Source of the DNA: Phoronis australis
Lineage: Eukaryota > Phoronida > Phoronidae
NCBI GenBank assembly: GCA_002633005.1
Contig: NMRA01000057.1
Coordinates: forward strand, 894,005 to 958,004
Reading direction: 5' to 3'
Length of the DNA stretch: 64,000 nucleotides
Each line of letters opens with the position of its first letter. Position 1 is the first letter of the stretch. The translations under genes and the position numbers were made by a program. Of the stretch, positions 1-20,160 are shown piece after piece. Below the pieces are notes generated by a model that saw only the letters and a list, made by a program, of their open reading frames with translations, searched no databases and was not told the origin of the DNA.

Positions 1-1738
1 CTCGGGTTTGAAAAATCTTTGATGACCTGTACCCTGTTCGCAATGAACACCGGAAATCTCTTAGCTTCTGAACGTAGAAAATGAAGTACTGCCATCGAGT
101 CTGTATGATACATAGTGGAATCGGGGGTTCTTTCTAGCTGGCGGAATAACATCTCCCCAAGACGAACAGAGATGGTGGCGGCGGTAAGCTCAAGTCATGG
201 GATTGTCGCCGTCTTGATCGGCGTCAGCCTAGCTTTCCCCATTAGAAATGAACAGTGTATGCTGCCTTCAGCATTGGTAAGGCGTAGATAAGCACAAGAT
301 GTGTAACCCATGTTACTTGCGTCAGAGAACACATGTACTTGACTAGACACAACTGGACCAAAACTGCCAGGCTTCAAGCAGCGCTGAGCCTTCAAGCGTT
401 CCAGACACGGAAGCTCTTTTAACCATTGTTGCCAGCACATCCGCTGCTGATCAGGTATGTCGTCATCCCAACCAAGCGACTATAATTTGCAAAGATCCTG
501 TAGAATCTTCTTCGCCGGAAGTATCACTGGAGCGACAATACCTAAAGGATCGTACACAGAAGAAACCGTTGAAAGAATACCTCTTCTCGTTAACGGTTCA
601 GAGCTGAGCGTGATTGAGAAACCTAGTTCATCTGAAGTAACAAACCACAGTACTCCGAGGGCACGCTCAATAGCAAGATCACCATAATTCATACTCACAG
701 CATGACCAACTTTAGAACGTTCTATTTCAGGAATTGATTGCAAAACCTTGCGACTATTGCTCAAAAACTTGGTCAGACGAAAACCTCCTACAGCACATGC
801 GGCACGAAGTTCATTTACAAGCTGCACAGCGCCATCTGCAGTGGAAACAGATTTCAGGCAGTCATCCACATAAAAGTTTTGACAAATAGTGTAACTTACT
901 GGTTCCGGCAAGCGGTTGTCCTCTGTGATACGTTTGAGGGCGCAATTACACACACTGGGTGATGAGACAGCTCCGAAGATGTACAGTCATCTTGTATTCC
1001 CTTACTTCTTCATTAAAGTTTCCGTTGGGCCACCACAGAAACCTCAGGAAATTCATGTGACGTTCTGGAACTTTAACCTGGTAGAACATTGCTTCAATGT
1101 CACTGACCACAGCTACAGGCTCCTCTCTGAAACGAGTTAACACACCAACAAGAGAATTAATTAAATCAGGGCCACATAACAAGCTGTCATTGAGAGAAGT
1201 GTCGTTATATCTGGCACTGCAATCAAAAACCACTCTAATCTTTCCAGGCTTCTTCGGGTGGTAAACGCCATGGTGGGGAAGGTACCAAACTTGCCCAGGA
1301 TCAGTCAGCATGTTAGGCGTTTTGACTTCTCTGGCGTACCCTTTCTCAAGAACGGAATTCATGAAGTCTACATAATCTTGGCGATATTGTTCGGACTTTA
1401 TCATCTTTCTTCGTTGCCACAGCAACCTCTCAAGAGCTTGATCTCTATTGTTCGGCATTGAGACGTTACTTTTTCGGAAAGGCAAGGGCACTTCGTAGTG
1501 GCCATCTTTTAGTTGAATGCCAGTTTCCACAATTTCCAAAAATCCTCGGTCTTCATAAGATAAGCCCTTTTCGTCAGGAAATGCTGCGATACCATCACTG
1601 AAATCCTTCTCAAACACATTCAGGACAGCTGTAGAAGAGATAGATGTACTGTCGCTCATTGGTGTCGGTACTAATTCTCTAATACCAATACGGTTGCAAA
1701 TCAAACTGCAACATGTCGTAGCTTCCATGGGTCCATTC
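1..1738 (-). pseudogene. BEL/Pao-type LTR retrotransposon pol fragment (RT and RNase H), decayed and truncated
   Basis: Read on the minus strand, this is the reverse transcriptase and start of the RNase H-like region of a BEL/Pao retrotransposon. The upstream part (about 946-1735) has the typical stretch ending in VYHPKKPGKIRVVFDCSA and the first catalytic-Asp block VVSDIEAMFYQVKV. The RT active-site box YVDD is encoded at 861-872. The RNase H start (VFSDASNMGY) lies at about 300-340, and the family's TIP.LELTAA segment continues to base 1. The copy is dead: a one-base frameshift lies near 975-985, an in-frame TAG at 480-482 and an in-frame TGA at 195-197. The window start cuts off the rest of RNase H and the integrase. 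The single N at 1739 cuts off the gag/protease side, so the apparent N-terminal extension beyond it is a chimera with an unrelated repeat. Confidence 0.9.
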
Positions 1739-1739
1739 N
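1739..1739. other. Single-N contig join
   Basis: One undetermined base separates retrotransposon sequence from the repeated segment at 1745-2722. The same segment recurs after another single N at 2723, so this looks like a scaffold join rather than a sequenced ambiguity. Confidence 0.7.
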
Positions 1740-1744
1740 GTTCA

Positions 1745-2722
1745 TTTAATTTTATTTGCTGTATTATGAAATGAGTAACTTTTTGTGAGGATGTACTATC
1801 GCCCCTGAATGCCTGCAGCATCCAGTGCGATGTAATTCCTAGGGGCCATCGTGTGTGCAGCAAACATTTTCCTGGTGGAAAAAAGACGTATGAGAACAAC
1901 ATTCCGACGGAGTTTCCTCTTAAAATTAACGTCTCTAGCATATACACGGCTAAAGCTACAAAAGTTAAGCAACCCAAGAACTCTCAACTTGTCTGAAACC
2001 GGAGGAGATTTCGAAATCAACGCCGATAGCTCCAATACTGAACATGACGACAGTTGTGCCCTCGGTCACACGGTCACTGATCATAGCTACGCTGTGTTTA
2101 TAAACGAGAGAGAGAACTTGCTTGGTATTATAAAGCAAAAAAATGAAACATGGTTTTTAGTTTGCAAATCACTCCAAATGCACACTATCCAGCCTGCTCA
2201 AGACATGCCTGACCACAAGCTATCCCATGAGCCTTCGCACATGAAGTAACTCGCACATGCGCAATGCGTAGTTCGTTTGCGCTGCAAATCCGCTATACTC
2301 CAATGTCCAAAGACTTCCCATAGGGGGCACTGGAAAGAGCAATAATCTTTGCAGAAATTCTCTATGTTATACAAAAATAATTGCTCAAAAATCAGTTTTC
2401 TGTTTTTTTTTTCTGAAGATTACTACATCACTGTAAATGCTAAAAAATGCAAAATGTTGTTGACAACAAGAATAATTCAACTAAACGCTTAAAGAAAATT
2501 TGCTGTAAACTTTTTTGAATTTTGTAATGGACATTTCACAATGTGTTTAGGTGTACCGACGACGTCATTTATAGCGTAGCGGTGCTTTTATTACATGATA
2601 TATAAAATATAAAATTAAAAAGCCGATACTGAGTTGGGGAAAGGCATGTGAAATACTTCACAGCCCACTTAATCACAGGGCCAAAATATAGACGAAGTCA
2701 TTGGGTCCATTACCGTGTCAGC
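1745..2722. repeat. First copy of a ~975-bp direct duplication
   Basis: This stretch matches 2724-3695 almost base for base, with only scattered substitutions and small indels. It ends exactly at the N at 2723, at the word that occurs inside the second copy at about 3695. That is the pattern expected of an unmerged contig or allelic overlap. The second copy continues into unique sequence, so it is the better representative. No convincing coding region is visible on either strand. The distal part (from about 2285) belongs to the 5' flank shared by the copy A and copy B loci. Confidence 0.85.
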
Positions 2723-2723
2723 N

Positions 2724-3695
2724 TTTAATTTTATTTGCTGTATTATGAAATGAGTAACTTTTTGTGAGGATGTACTATCGCCCCTGAATGCCTGCGGCAT
2801 GCAGTGCGATGTAATTGCCTAGGGGCCATCGTGTGTGCAGCGAACATTTTCCTGGTGGAAAAAAGACGTATGAGAACAACATTCCGACGGAGTTTCCTCT
2901 TAAAATTAACGTCTCTAGCATATACACGGTGAAAGCTACAAAAGTTAAGCAACCCAAGAACTCTCAACTTGTCTGAAACCGGAGGAGATTTCGAAATCAA
3001 CGCCGATAGCTCCAATACTGAACATGACGACAGTTGTGCCCTCGGTCACACGGTCACTGATCATAGCTACGCTGTGTTTACAAACGAGAGAGAGGACTTG
3101 CTTGGTATTATAAAGCAAAAAAATGGTTTTTAGTTTGCAAATCACTCCAAATGCACACTATCCAGCCTGCTCAAGACATGCCTGACCACAAGCTATCCCA
3201 TGAGCCTTCGCACATGAAGTAACTCGCACATGCGCAATGCGTAGTTCGTTTGCGCTGCAAATCCGCTATAATCCAATGTCCAAAGACTTCCCATAGGGGG
3301 CACTGGAAAGAGCAATAATCTTTGCAGAAATTCTCTATGTTATACAAAAATAATTGTTCAAAAATCAGTTTTCTGTTTTTTTTTCTGAAGATTACTACAT
3401 CACTGTAAATGCTAAAAAATGCAAAATGTTGTTGACAACAAGAATAATTCAACTAAACGCTTAAAGAAAATTTGCTGTAAACTTTTTTTGAATTTTGTAA
3501 TGGACATTTCACAATGTGTTTAGGTGTACCGACGACGTCATTTATAGCGTAGCGGTGCTTTTATTACATGATATATAAAATATAAAATTAAAAAGCCGAT
3601 ACTGAGTTGGGAAAAGGCCTGTGAAATACTTCACAGCCCACTTAATCACAGGGCCAAAATATAGACGAAGTCATTGGGTCCATTACCGTGTCAGC
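2724..3695. repeat. Second copy of the ~975-bp direct duplication
   Basis: Begins immediately after the single N at 2723 and repeats 1745-2722. Unlike the first copy it runs on into the copy A flank without interruption. From about 3260 onward it aligns with 31478 and beyond, including the shared word CCCATAGGGGGCAC near 3290-3305 and 31507-31520. Confidence 0.85.
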
Positions 3696-4359
3696 AATAC
3701 TGCATGACGGGTAAACATAATTGTGTGTAACAATCATGCATTTAAGGGAAACTTTCGTTACCATGTATTGGTATCACAATATTGGATCCATAAATCACAT
3801 CTGTTCATGGCAACAGAAGAAAATAGCGAATTCAAGAATTTGGTTAGAACTTGTTTCGCAGGTGTTTCTTTCTCGAGTTGCTGATTTTGGTTCTATAAAT
3901 TATTCTAAACCCCAAAGATTATTGTGATGACATTAAATATGTGAGTATGTACATGAGAGTTTTATGTTTGATCACGCCTTAAACAGGAATAGGTGATACA
4001 CGATACTTAGTTTTCGGTAAAATATGTCTCCTTATTTTTAATCATCGTATTTCTACCATTATCGTTTAGTTTTGTTTTACTAGAAGTAGTTTTCAATGAC
4101 CTTAGCTAGGGCGGAGGTACACTCAGAGGAACAGCGAGTTAAAGTTACCGTGACAAACAAAGGGCCACATAAAAATGAAGCTATGTTTCCCATGGCCGGT
4201 TTAAAGACAGAAGAGAAAGTTAAAAAACACGGAATGGATATTAGGGAACAAGAACAAGTGAGAGACAATAGCATGGACGAAACGTTAATCTTCCTGCCAG
4301 CTTGTAATACAGGTGACATCCAATCGACCATTAGGACTTTCAAATAATTGCTGATTAAG

Positions 4360-5780
4360 CGGGTTAAGGTAGTCCTTTGAATATTTTTGAAAAGACTACT
4401 TCTCATTCATGAGTCGTTTTGTGAGTGGTTACAACTTTAATATTACAAGTTCTCTCGTGAAGAAGACCACTGATAAATTATAACTGGATATTTTTGTTCC
4501 GCCACATTTGTTGTAACAGTTGATACCTTTTGCATCAACTGCAAATAAATTTCGAAAGTCTGAAAATATTGCCAGGTCAGTGTGCGAGTGACTTTTAAGT
4601 ATATTAAAATATGTGAGACATAAAATGTCTGCAGCATTTATTAAGTAAAAAGATTGTGGTTGCTTAATGTTGTAGAATTCTAATGAAATATGTTTTATTC
4701 TTTTCGCTTGGTTAGAATGTTTGTGTTTCTGACCTATTTCCCCAATACTACATTCTTTTTTAAATGAAAGTGGTCATTGGAAAACCTTTACAATAATTGT
4801 TGTACAAATTATGCAAAATGTTAACTGCACTTTTACCCGTATTACAAGGACATGATTTACTAAGCTACCAAAAGTGATGCATTGAATTTTTTTAAACAAG
4901 TTATCTTTAAAACACATATCTGAAATTTATGGGCACTGTTTGTTTCAACAAAGCATTTTTCACTAAAATTTGTGACTATTTCATGGTCAAGTATTATGTT
5001 TGTTTATTTGTACTGTTTGATTGAGCCTAGGCGAGTTGTGATTTTCATTTAAGTATTTTGAAAGCCCTCGTTGACACTTCCATCTTGATTTTGATGATTT
5101 ACCCGACTGTAATTCTGCGTTACTGTAACAGTTTTGAGGTTTATTAGTGAATTATTGAAAGTGTGCTGACAGAGTTTACAACGACTGAAGCCAGAAACAG
5201 TAGGACGACTCAGGTTCAATTTCTAGATGAGTGTTAAATGGATTCTGACAGTGAAATTTTAGCACTTGAAAGTTAACTTAAAGCGACTAGAAAACTAACT
5301 GTAACACGGATTCCAATGAATCTGATTTTGGAGCTCTTTTGGATGAAGTGACAGGCGCTTACGTTGCAGCTGGGGGGAGGGGTGTATACGCCCTTCACAC
5401 ACAATACTAAGCCTTTCAAACAAAAAGAAACTACACCGAACTTGATATTTTTTGTGACTTTTTCACCGATGAAGAGTTCACGACTAGGAACAATGATCAT
5501 TTAGATTATAACAGATACAATGACGAGTTGCGTAAGAACTTGAGTTTTTGGTACATTGTGAGCAAGAGTTCTTGATCTAAATTCTTATTTGTAAATAATG
5601 TTCACAATTTCCTGTTTATTTTGTGATGTCGCAGCAAAGAAATTCTCATTATTGAAACATGAAACTCAAGAATTACCTGTAGAAACTGCACATGATGATT
5701 TTTGAATGTTTGTTGCCATGTTATCGTTTGTCAAAACTGAAAGACCAGATATAATTAAAATCTCTATTATAGATACTGAA
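4360..5780. other. Copy A-specific upstream insertion, mostly featureless
   Basis: Copy B has only about 150 bp between the corresponding anchors (32270-32430), so about 1.4 kb is specific to copy A. Apart from the weak transposase-like relic at 5238-5560, this A+T-rich stretch shows no reading frame, RNA gene or repeat that I can support. Confidence 0.5.
5238..5560 (+). pseudogene. Possible piggyBac-like transposase relic
   Basis: Broken frames give MDSDSEILALES, then an acidic SNESDFGALLDEV segment, then DIFCDFFTDEEF followed by DYNRYNDEL. An acidic N-terminus followed by a YF-x-FFTD-x(n)-NRY region is how many piggyBac transposases begin. Several frame changes and stops separate the pieces, and no TTAA-flanked inverted termini were found. 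The call is tentative; it could also be chance similarity or another transposase family. Confidence 0.25.
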
Positions 5781-5799
5781 CAACATTCATTTTGACCAC

Positions 5800-5990
5800 T
5801 TTCCTACTTAACAATGGTAGGTCGAAAAACTACCGGGTACGCAACCTTCATTAAACAGCCCAGCGCATACAGCCGTAATGGTGACCTGGGGAAGTAGTCT
5901 GACCAGATGTACAGCAAGATAAGGGTTAGGTTCAATGTCTGCCCAAGCTGCAGGAGTATATAAGCTGTCCCAGATTCTCATTTTGCTACA
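5800..5990 (+). promoter_or_regulatory. TATA promoter of the copy A gene
   Basis: A TATATAAG box lies at 5957-5964, about 52 bases before the ATG at 6016, which puts a transcription start near 5985-5990. The block from about 5815 (beginning GGTAGGTCG, then CTACCGGGTACG) through the TATA box is strongly conserved with copy B at 32458-32620. In non-coding DNA this diverged, such retention suggests proximal promoter elements. The block also contains an ATGGTGACCTG word present in both copies. Confidence 0.6.
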
Positions 5991-6015
5991 TTTGTTGAGC
6001 ACCGTAGACAGCAGA

Positions 6016-15255
<9,240 letters not shown>

Positions 15256-15277
15256 AGGTAACTGACTTGAATGCGAA

Positions 15278-15283
15278 AATAAA
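15278..15283 (+). terminator. Polyadenylation signal AATAAA
   Basis: A canonical AATAAA 23 bases after the stop codon of the fibrinogen-related gene, with a T-rich stretch following at 15300-15320. The short 3' untranslated region is plausible but unproven. Confidence 0.5.
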
Positions 15284-15345
15284 TGTCACGATACATACCT
15301 TTCAGTTTTTATGTATTTGGTAACTGGCAACGTGTTTGCTTGGGA

Positions 15346-16167
15346 TTGTTCTGAAACCCCCTCGACCCACGACCAACAACCCCCTTGACCCACGACCTGT
15401 GGCAATAGAGGTATCTGTAAGCTTTTTACTTATTTCATAATCTTATTACGTCGCCATAAGACATTCCTACAAGCGCGTCTGCTCTGGGTGAAGTCTGGTG
15501 ATTAAAAAAGAGAAAGTGGCGTGAGAAAGCCGGTGGTCTTGAATACCGCATTGTGAGCGCGCTATCGTTATGACGTAAATAGTTCCACGAGCAGCTATCA
15601 AACGCCTTGTTCTAATAAACTTGGGGAGGTAGTACGTTAACGTGAATGTACATAATTTAATTTAATCTTTTTATTATTTGCCTTTTATTGTATAGTCGTA
15701 TGCAATATATTCCATATAACGTTGAAATATTTTTTAGTTAACAGTTTGTTTTTTCAAACTGTATTTACTGGTGAAATAACAGTTTTGTCGTTTCTTTACT
15801 CTCTCCCCAAAAAGTAGAATCTGCAATTCACTGAAGAGCAGACGAGACGATTACACTTTGGCGGGAACGACATTGGTAAATGATGGGTATGTCTTGGATT
15901 CGATTTGGTCGCGTTGTTTTTTCTGTTTTTAGATTTCAAACTTGCCAAATCGACTGCCATAATTGCAAGAAAAGATGGAAAAGCCAGCCGAACTCACGGC
16001 CCAACTCATTGGTCCTACAAGTAAGGGCTTGTTCTATGTTTAGATCGACTCCAGCTTGTGTAGACTGGGTCGTGGGTCGAGGGGATCGAGGGTCGTGGGT
16101 TGAAGAGGTTTTGGGTCGAGGGGGTTGTGGGTCAGGGGGGTTGTTAGTCGAGGGGGTTTCAGAACAA
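15346..16167. mobile_element. 822-bp element with 20-bp perfect terminal inverted repeats and GGTCGAGGGG arms
   Basis: The left end TTGTTCTGAAACCCCCTCGA (15346-15365) is exactly the reverse complement of 16148-16167. The arms extend inward as imperfect repeats of a CGACCCACGAC / GTCGTGGGTCGAGGGG unit, present about twice on the left and about six times on the right (16065-16160). No transposase frame fits, so it is best read as a MITE or foldback element. An obvious target-site duplication was not found. Confidence 0.65.
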
Positions 16168-16169
16168 AC

Positions 16170-16500
16170 CGTTTCTTGAACAACTGCTGGCGTTTAATAC
16201 CAGGAAAGCAACGTTAGATTCGTAGAGATGTTCGCATTTGGAATAAGGTAATCCAAACACTTTTATTCATGCAATTATGCTAAATATCATCATTCTCCAT
16301 TTTAAACGGTAAAGAAATAACAATTACTTATTTATTGAAAACAATAGAAAGACAGTAAGTCAAACCAACAGAATTACAAAATGAAAAACAATATTCAAAC
16401 AATCAGTGAATAATAAGAAATGGAAAGACCGATGAAACAAAATAAATAATAGAAGATAAATAAAATATAAATATATAAAATAGACAATAAATAATTAATA
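16170..16500. other. Featureless A-rich spacer
   Basis: No coding region, RNA gene or repeat structure is visible before the microsatellite. Confidence 0.5.
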
Positions 16501-16519
16501 GAAGTAAGACATATCATAT

Positions 16520-16800
16520 GTATATATATATATATAATGTATATATATATATACGCACATGTAAATTCACATATACACATGCACACATATACACACATAC
16601 ATGAATACATACATACACATACAAACATTCATACATCGGTAAACACACACATACATACATACATACACACACATAAATACAAACATACACACGAATACAC
16701 AACTACACAGACACACACACACAGACACACACNNNNNNNNNNNNNNACACACACACACACACAGACACACACACAGACACACACACACACACACACGCGT
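16520..16800. repeat. Compound microsatellite (TA)n, (CATA)n, (CA)n
   Basis: Runs of TATATA, then ACATACAT and ACAC repeats, interrupted by 14 undetermined bases at 16733-16746. The open frames on both strands here are products of the repeat. Confidence 0.95.
16733..16746. other. 14-base assembly gap in a (CA)n run
   Basis: Fourteen Ns within the (CA)n tract; the true repeat length is unknown. Confidence 0.95.
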
Positions 16801-16903
16801 AAATACATATGAATGAAAAAATAGTCTGATCAGGGGATACTGAATGTAAGTTTGCAAGTCAGAACACATCTACATGTAGTTAAATTGATTTCTTATAATT
16901 CTT

Positions 16904-18730
16904 CTAAAGGTTATCACAGATGATGCAGATTTGGCATCGGAAGAGAGAGTACTCCATGAATAGGGCCTGCTGTATGAAAATTTTTCCAGCTTCGTTTTTG
17001 AGTTTCGGACGAAGGAAATTGGATGCCAATGAAGACCTAGTGTTGTATCGATTAGTAGTCATCGTAAACTTAGCACTTAAGTATGCTGGGACAAGTCGTT
17101 TAAACCATTTGTGCATACAACAAGCAGATAGGAATTTATGTCTTGTGTGTATTTTCATTATTGCATTCTCCGTATGAGTGTTTTTAATGTTAATATCTCT
17201 CACACCAGTTCCCAGAATAAATCGGACAGCCCTTTTTGGTTAACCTGGATGGTTTTCATTTCCTTGTCTGATGCAACGCACCAGACCGGGAGGCAATAAT
17301 CTGTGTGAGGTTGAACGATATCATTGAAAAGGGTTTTCAGTGTCACTCTGTTCACAAATTTACTGATGCGTTTCAATACGTCAATTTTCGTAGAAACCTT
17401 TTCGAGATATAATCAACGTGGTGGGAGAATTTAAGATGTTGATCATATATTAGTCCCACATATTTAAAGGAACTCACGTTCTCAATTCGACTTCCATCCA
17501 TACTCAGTGACAAGGTTTGGTTTCTAAGTCTTTGGGACGTGCCAAACGGAAGAGTTTTAGTTTTTGACAAATTTAAAGATAATTTATTGGATACGAGCCA
17601 ATCTGAAATGATTGCTAAATCACAGCTGAGATTGCTCTGATTTTCAGAGGAGGTACTGCCTGCGGACACTATTGTAGCGTCATCTGCATACAGAACAATC
17701 TCAGAATTTTGGATTACTGAGGGAAGAGCATTGACAAAAATGCAAAATAGCAAGGTCCCCAGTATTGACCCCTCGGAAACGCCTGTTTTAACAGATTTGA
17801 GATCAGAGATGTCTTTGTCGACATGGGTATCATGAGTTCTGTCACCAAGATAATCCTGAAACCATTTGCCTTCGACACCGACGACTACATAGGCTTTAAG
17901 CTTCTTTAACATGATAGTATGGTCAACGGTGTCAAATGCCTTCTGTAGATCAATAAATACAGCATCAGTCAATAATCCCTGTTCTATATTTCTATAAATA
18001 TGGTCAGTGACCCTAATGTTAGTCGTTAATATTGAATGGAGTTGTCGGACACCAGAGTGGGACTCAGTCAACACGACGGCGTTTTCCCGTTCAATGACTT
18101 TGCAAGAGGGTTGTGAGCATGTGATAACATCTAGCTTCTTTGTTAACTTCCAAGCACAGTCCTTTGTCTGGTATAGGAACAGGCAGGCCATTTATCTACC
18201 AGGCTTATTACAGACCACGTGTGAACACAGTCAAACCCAGAGAGAATTGGTACGTTCGGAAAGAATATATTATCGTAACTTCGGCAGTGGTTGGGCGATT
18301 TTGGTGATTCAAAAACTAAACATGATCACCATTTGACGACGCATTACAGCGTTTTCCCGTTGCTTCCAACTTGTTCGATTCCATAGCCCAACAACAGTTG
18401 TTGTTGTTGGGAAGTTTACCCCTGTAGTCAATATCTTACACGACTGATTAACTCCATTCTGGCATTCATGGTTGGAGGGCCAGCTCTCTTTTGTTAGATA
18501 ATTGCTCTAATCTTCAATGAGATCGTGTCTAGCAAGACTGGGCTGTGCTGTTAAAAATAAAAGCGGTATAGTTGAAGTTTTTAATGATAGATTGACGTAA
18601 TGGGCTGATTGTCTTAGCAGATATTTTAAGGATTTTAGTACTTATGCCGTAAATTCCAGTAGCAGAATTGCCATCCATGGATTTGAGTTGATGGCAAACA
18701 AAATTAGCGTCAACCTCTTGGAACTTAAAA
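16904..18730 (-). pseudogene. Second LINE-type retrotransposon relic (reverse transcriptase)
   Basis: On the minus strand, about 18720-18570 encodes the start of a non-LTR RT (SMDGNSATGIYGISTKILK). The palm follows at 18191-17373 with FIDLQKAFDTVDHTIML, GSILGTLLFCIFVNALP and the catalytic LYADDATIV (YADD codons at 17679-17690), then FKYVGLIYDQHLKFSHH. The C-terminal part continues at about 17372-16904 with THRYNTRSS-like residues (TNRYNTRSSLAS). Frameshifts separate these blocks, and about 370 bp of unrelated sequence (18190-18560) splits the fingers region. Order and motifs match CR1/L2/Jockey-like elements. No endonuclease or 3' repeat tail was identified. Confidence 0.9.
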
Positions 18731-18739
18731 GCTATAATC

Positions 18740-20160
18740 TCTTTACTGAGCTGGGGTGGAAATAAATGACAAGGAATGATAATGATATGGCCCCCAAAAT
18801 TTTTATAGCTTGTGGACCTGTGAAAAATCTAATCCAGCATTCTGCACTGTATTTGAATGTCATCATACATGCACATTTTTGCCACGGTGGTTAACTCGGA
18901 TACAAGCAGGTATGACGCCCGAGTCTGGAGGACATTCTACACAGAGGTTATATTAGGACTGCCATGAATATCACCTACGTATTGAGCAGTATTAATTGCT
19001 AATCCATATGATTAACACATTAAATCGACAGCAGTATATGAAACAGAAGTTCAGGATACCACTTAAGGGTACACATGAAAAAAATAGGAAAAGCCTACAT
19101 CATTTAACAACATCGTGTGATTTTGCTTTCATCGTGCTCATCGGCGCCCAAGTGAATAATTACTCATCATTATAACAGACACTACATGTAAAACAAGATT
19201 AAGATGAGCCACACGATCAGTTAACAAAACCCTAATCATGTTACCACTATTTACCTTTGTAATGAAAAAGCACAAATGCTAGTTCTGTTGGGTACAAATG
19301 CTGTCAAAGCCACATGCAGCGCCATCTCTGATTCATGTTTTAGAATGGAGTCCTTTTTTGTATTTTTTTTGAAACAGTGAATATAGGTTACCAATTACAT
19401 TGGATAATACCATAAACCAAACGGAGTTCCCGGATTGTATTAACGGCGACAATGATTCATCACTATCTCATACTTGAATTATTCAAGTTTGAAGTTGGTG
19501 ACTTCAGTGGTTTGACCATATTAGTGCTGGGTGGGACTTTAAACTAAACTCTTATCCTTCCAGACTAGCCAATGAGAAACATTGACGGTGTTACTGTGTA
19601 TAAGGTACTTCTTTACTTATTACACACAAAATAATCATCAAAATTGTCATTTTTTTATTTATTCAAACACTGCTTTCCCTCACTTACAAATACTGGGAAT
19701 TTTGACTACTGTTGTTTTATGATGCAGTACCCATATAGCCAACAATAAATTTTCTCATTTTTGTTTTTGCTGGGAAATATGACACAATAAAATTCCACTT
19801 TTTTGCCCCATTGCAAGCTAAACAGGTGAAGAAATGTCGAACACGTGGAAGTTCATAATCTTGGTGGTAGTCAATAACTACAGTAGATGTTGTCGATTTT
19901 GGCACAGTGTAAATTGTAGCTCCAAACCCTTTCATACATCAGCATTTCACGTGAAATGCATGCATCTACGTCTACTACTTAAGGCATCCAGTTAGTAAAA
20001 TCAAAATACAATAACTTAATGGGAAAATCCGATTGATATGGATAAAATGTCATCAGTTATTACTATTGAGGAAACTGAGATTTCTAGAACTGTTAAGTTC
20101 TACGTTAGTAGTTTTGACCATATCCCGGTATTAGCACTACAATTAAAACAAGAGTTTTGA
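18740..20160. other. Intergenic stretch with no recognised content
   Basis: A+T-rich, only short random frames, no repeat internal to the window and no RNA-like folding that I can support. Confidence 0.5.

Noticed and set aside
946-1977. Continuous 343-codon minus-strand frame
   Set aside because: It crosses the single N at 1739. The part beyond about 1735 is translation of an unrelated repeat, so only the portion up to 1738 is kept as BEL/Pao.
16395-16869. Several open frames on both strands
   Set aside because: All lie in (CA)n, (CATA)n and (TA)n tracts around a gap.
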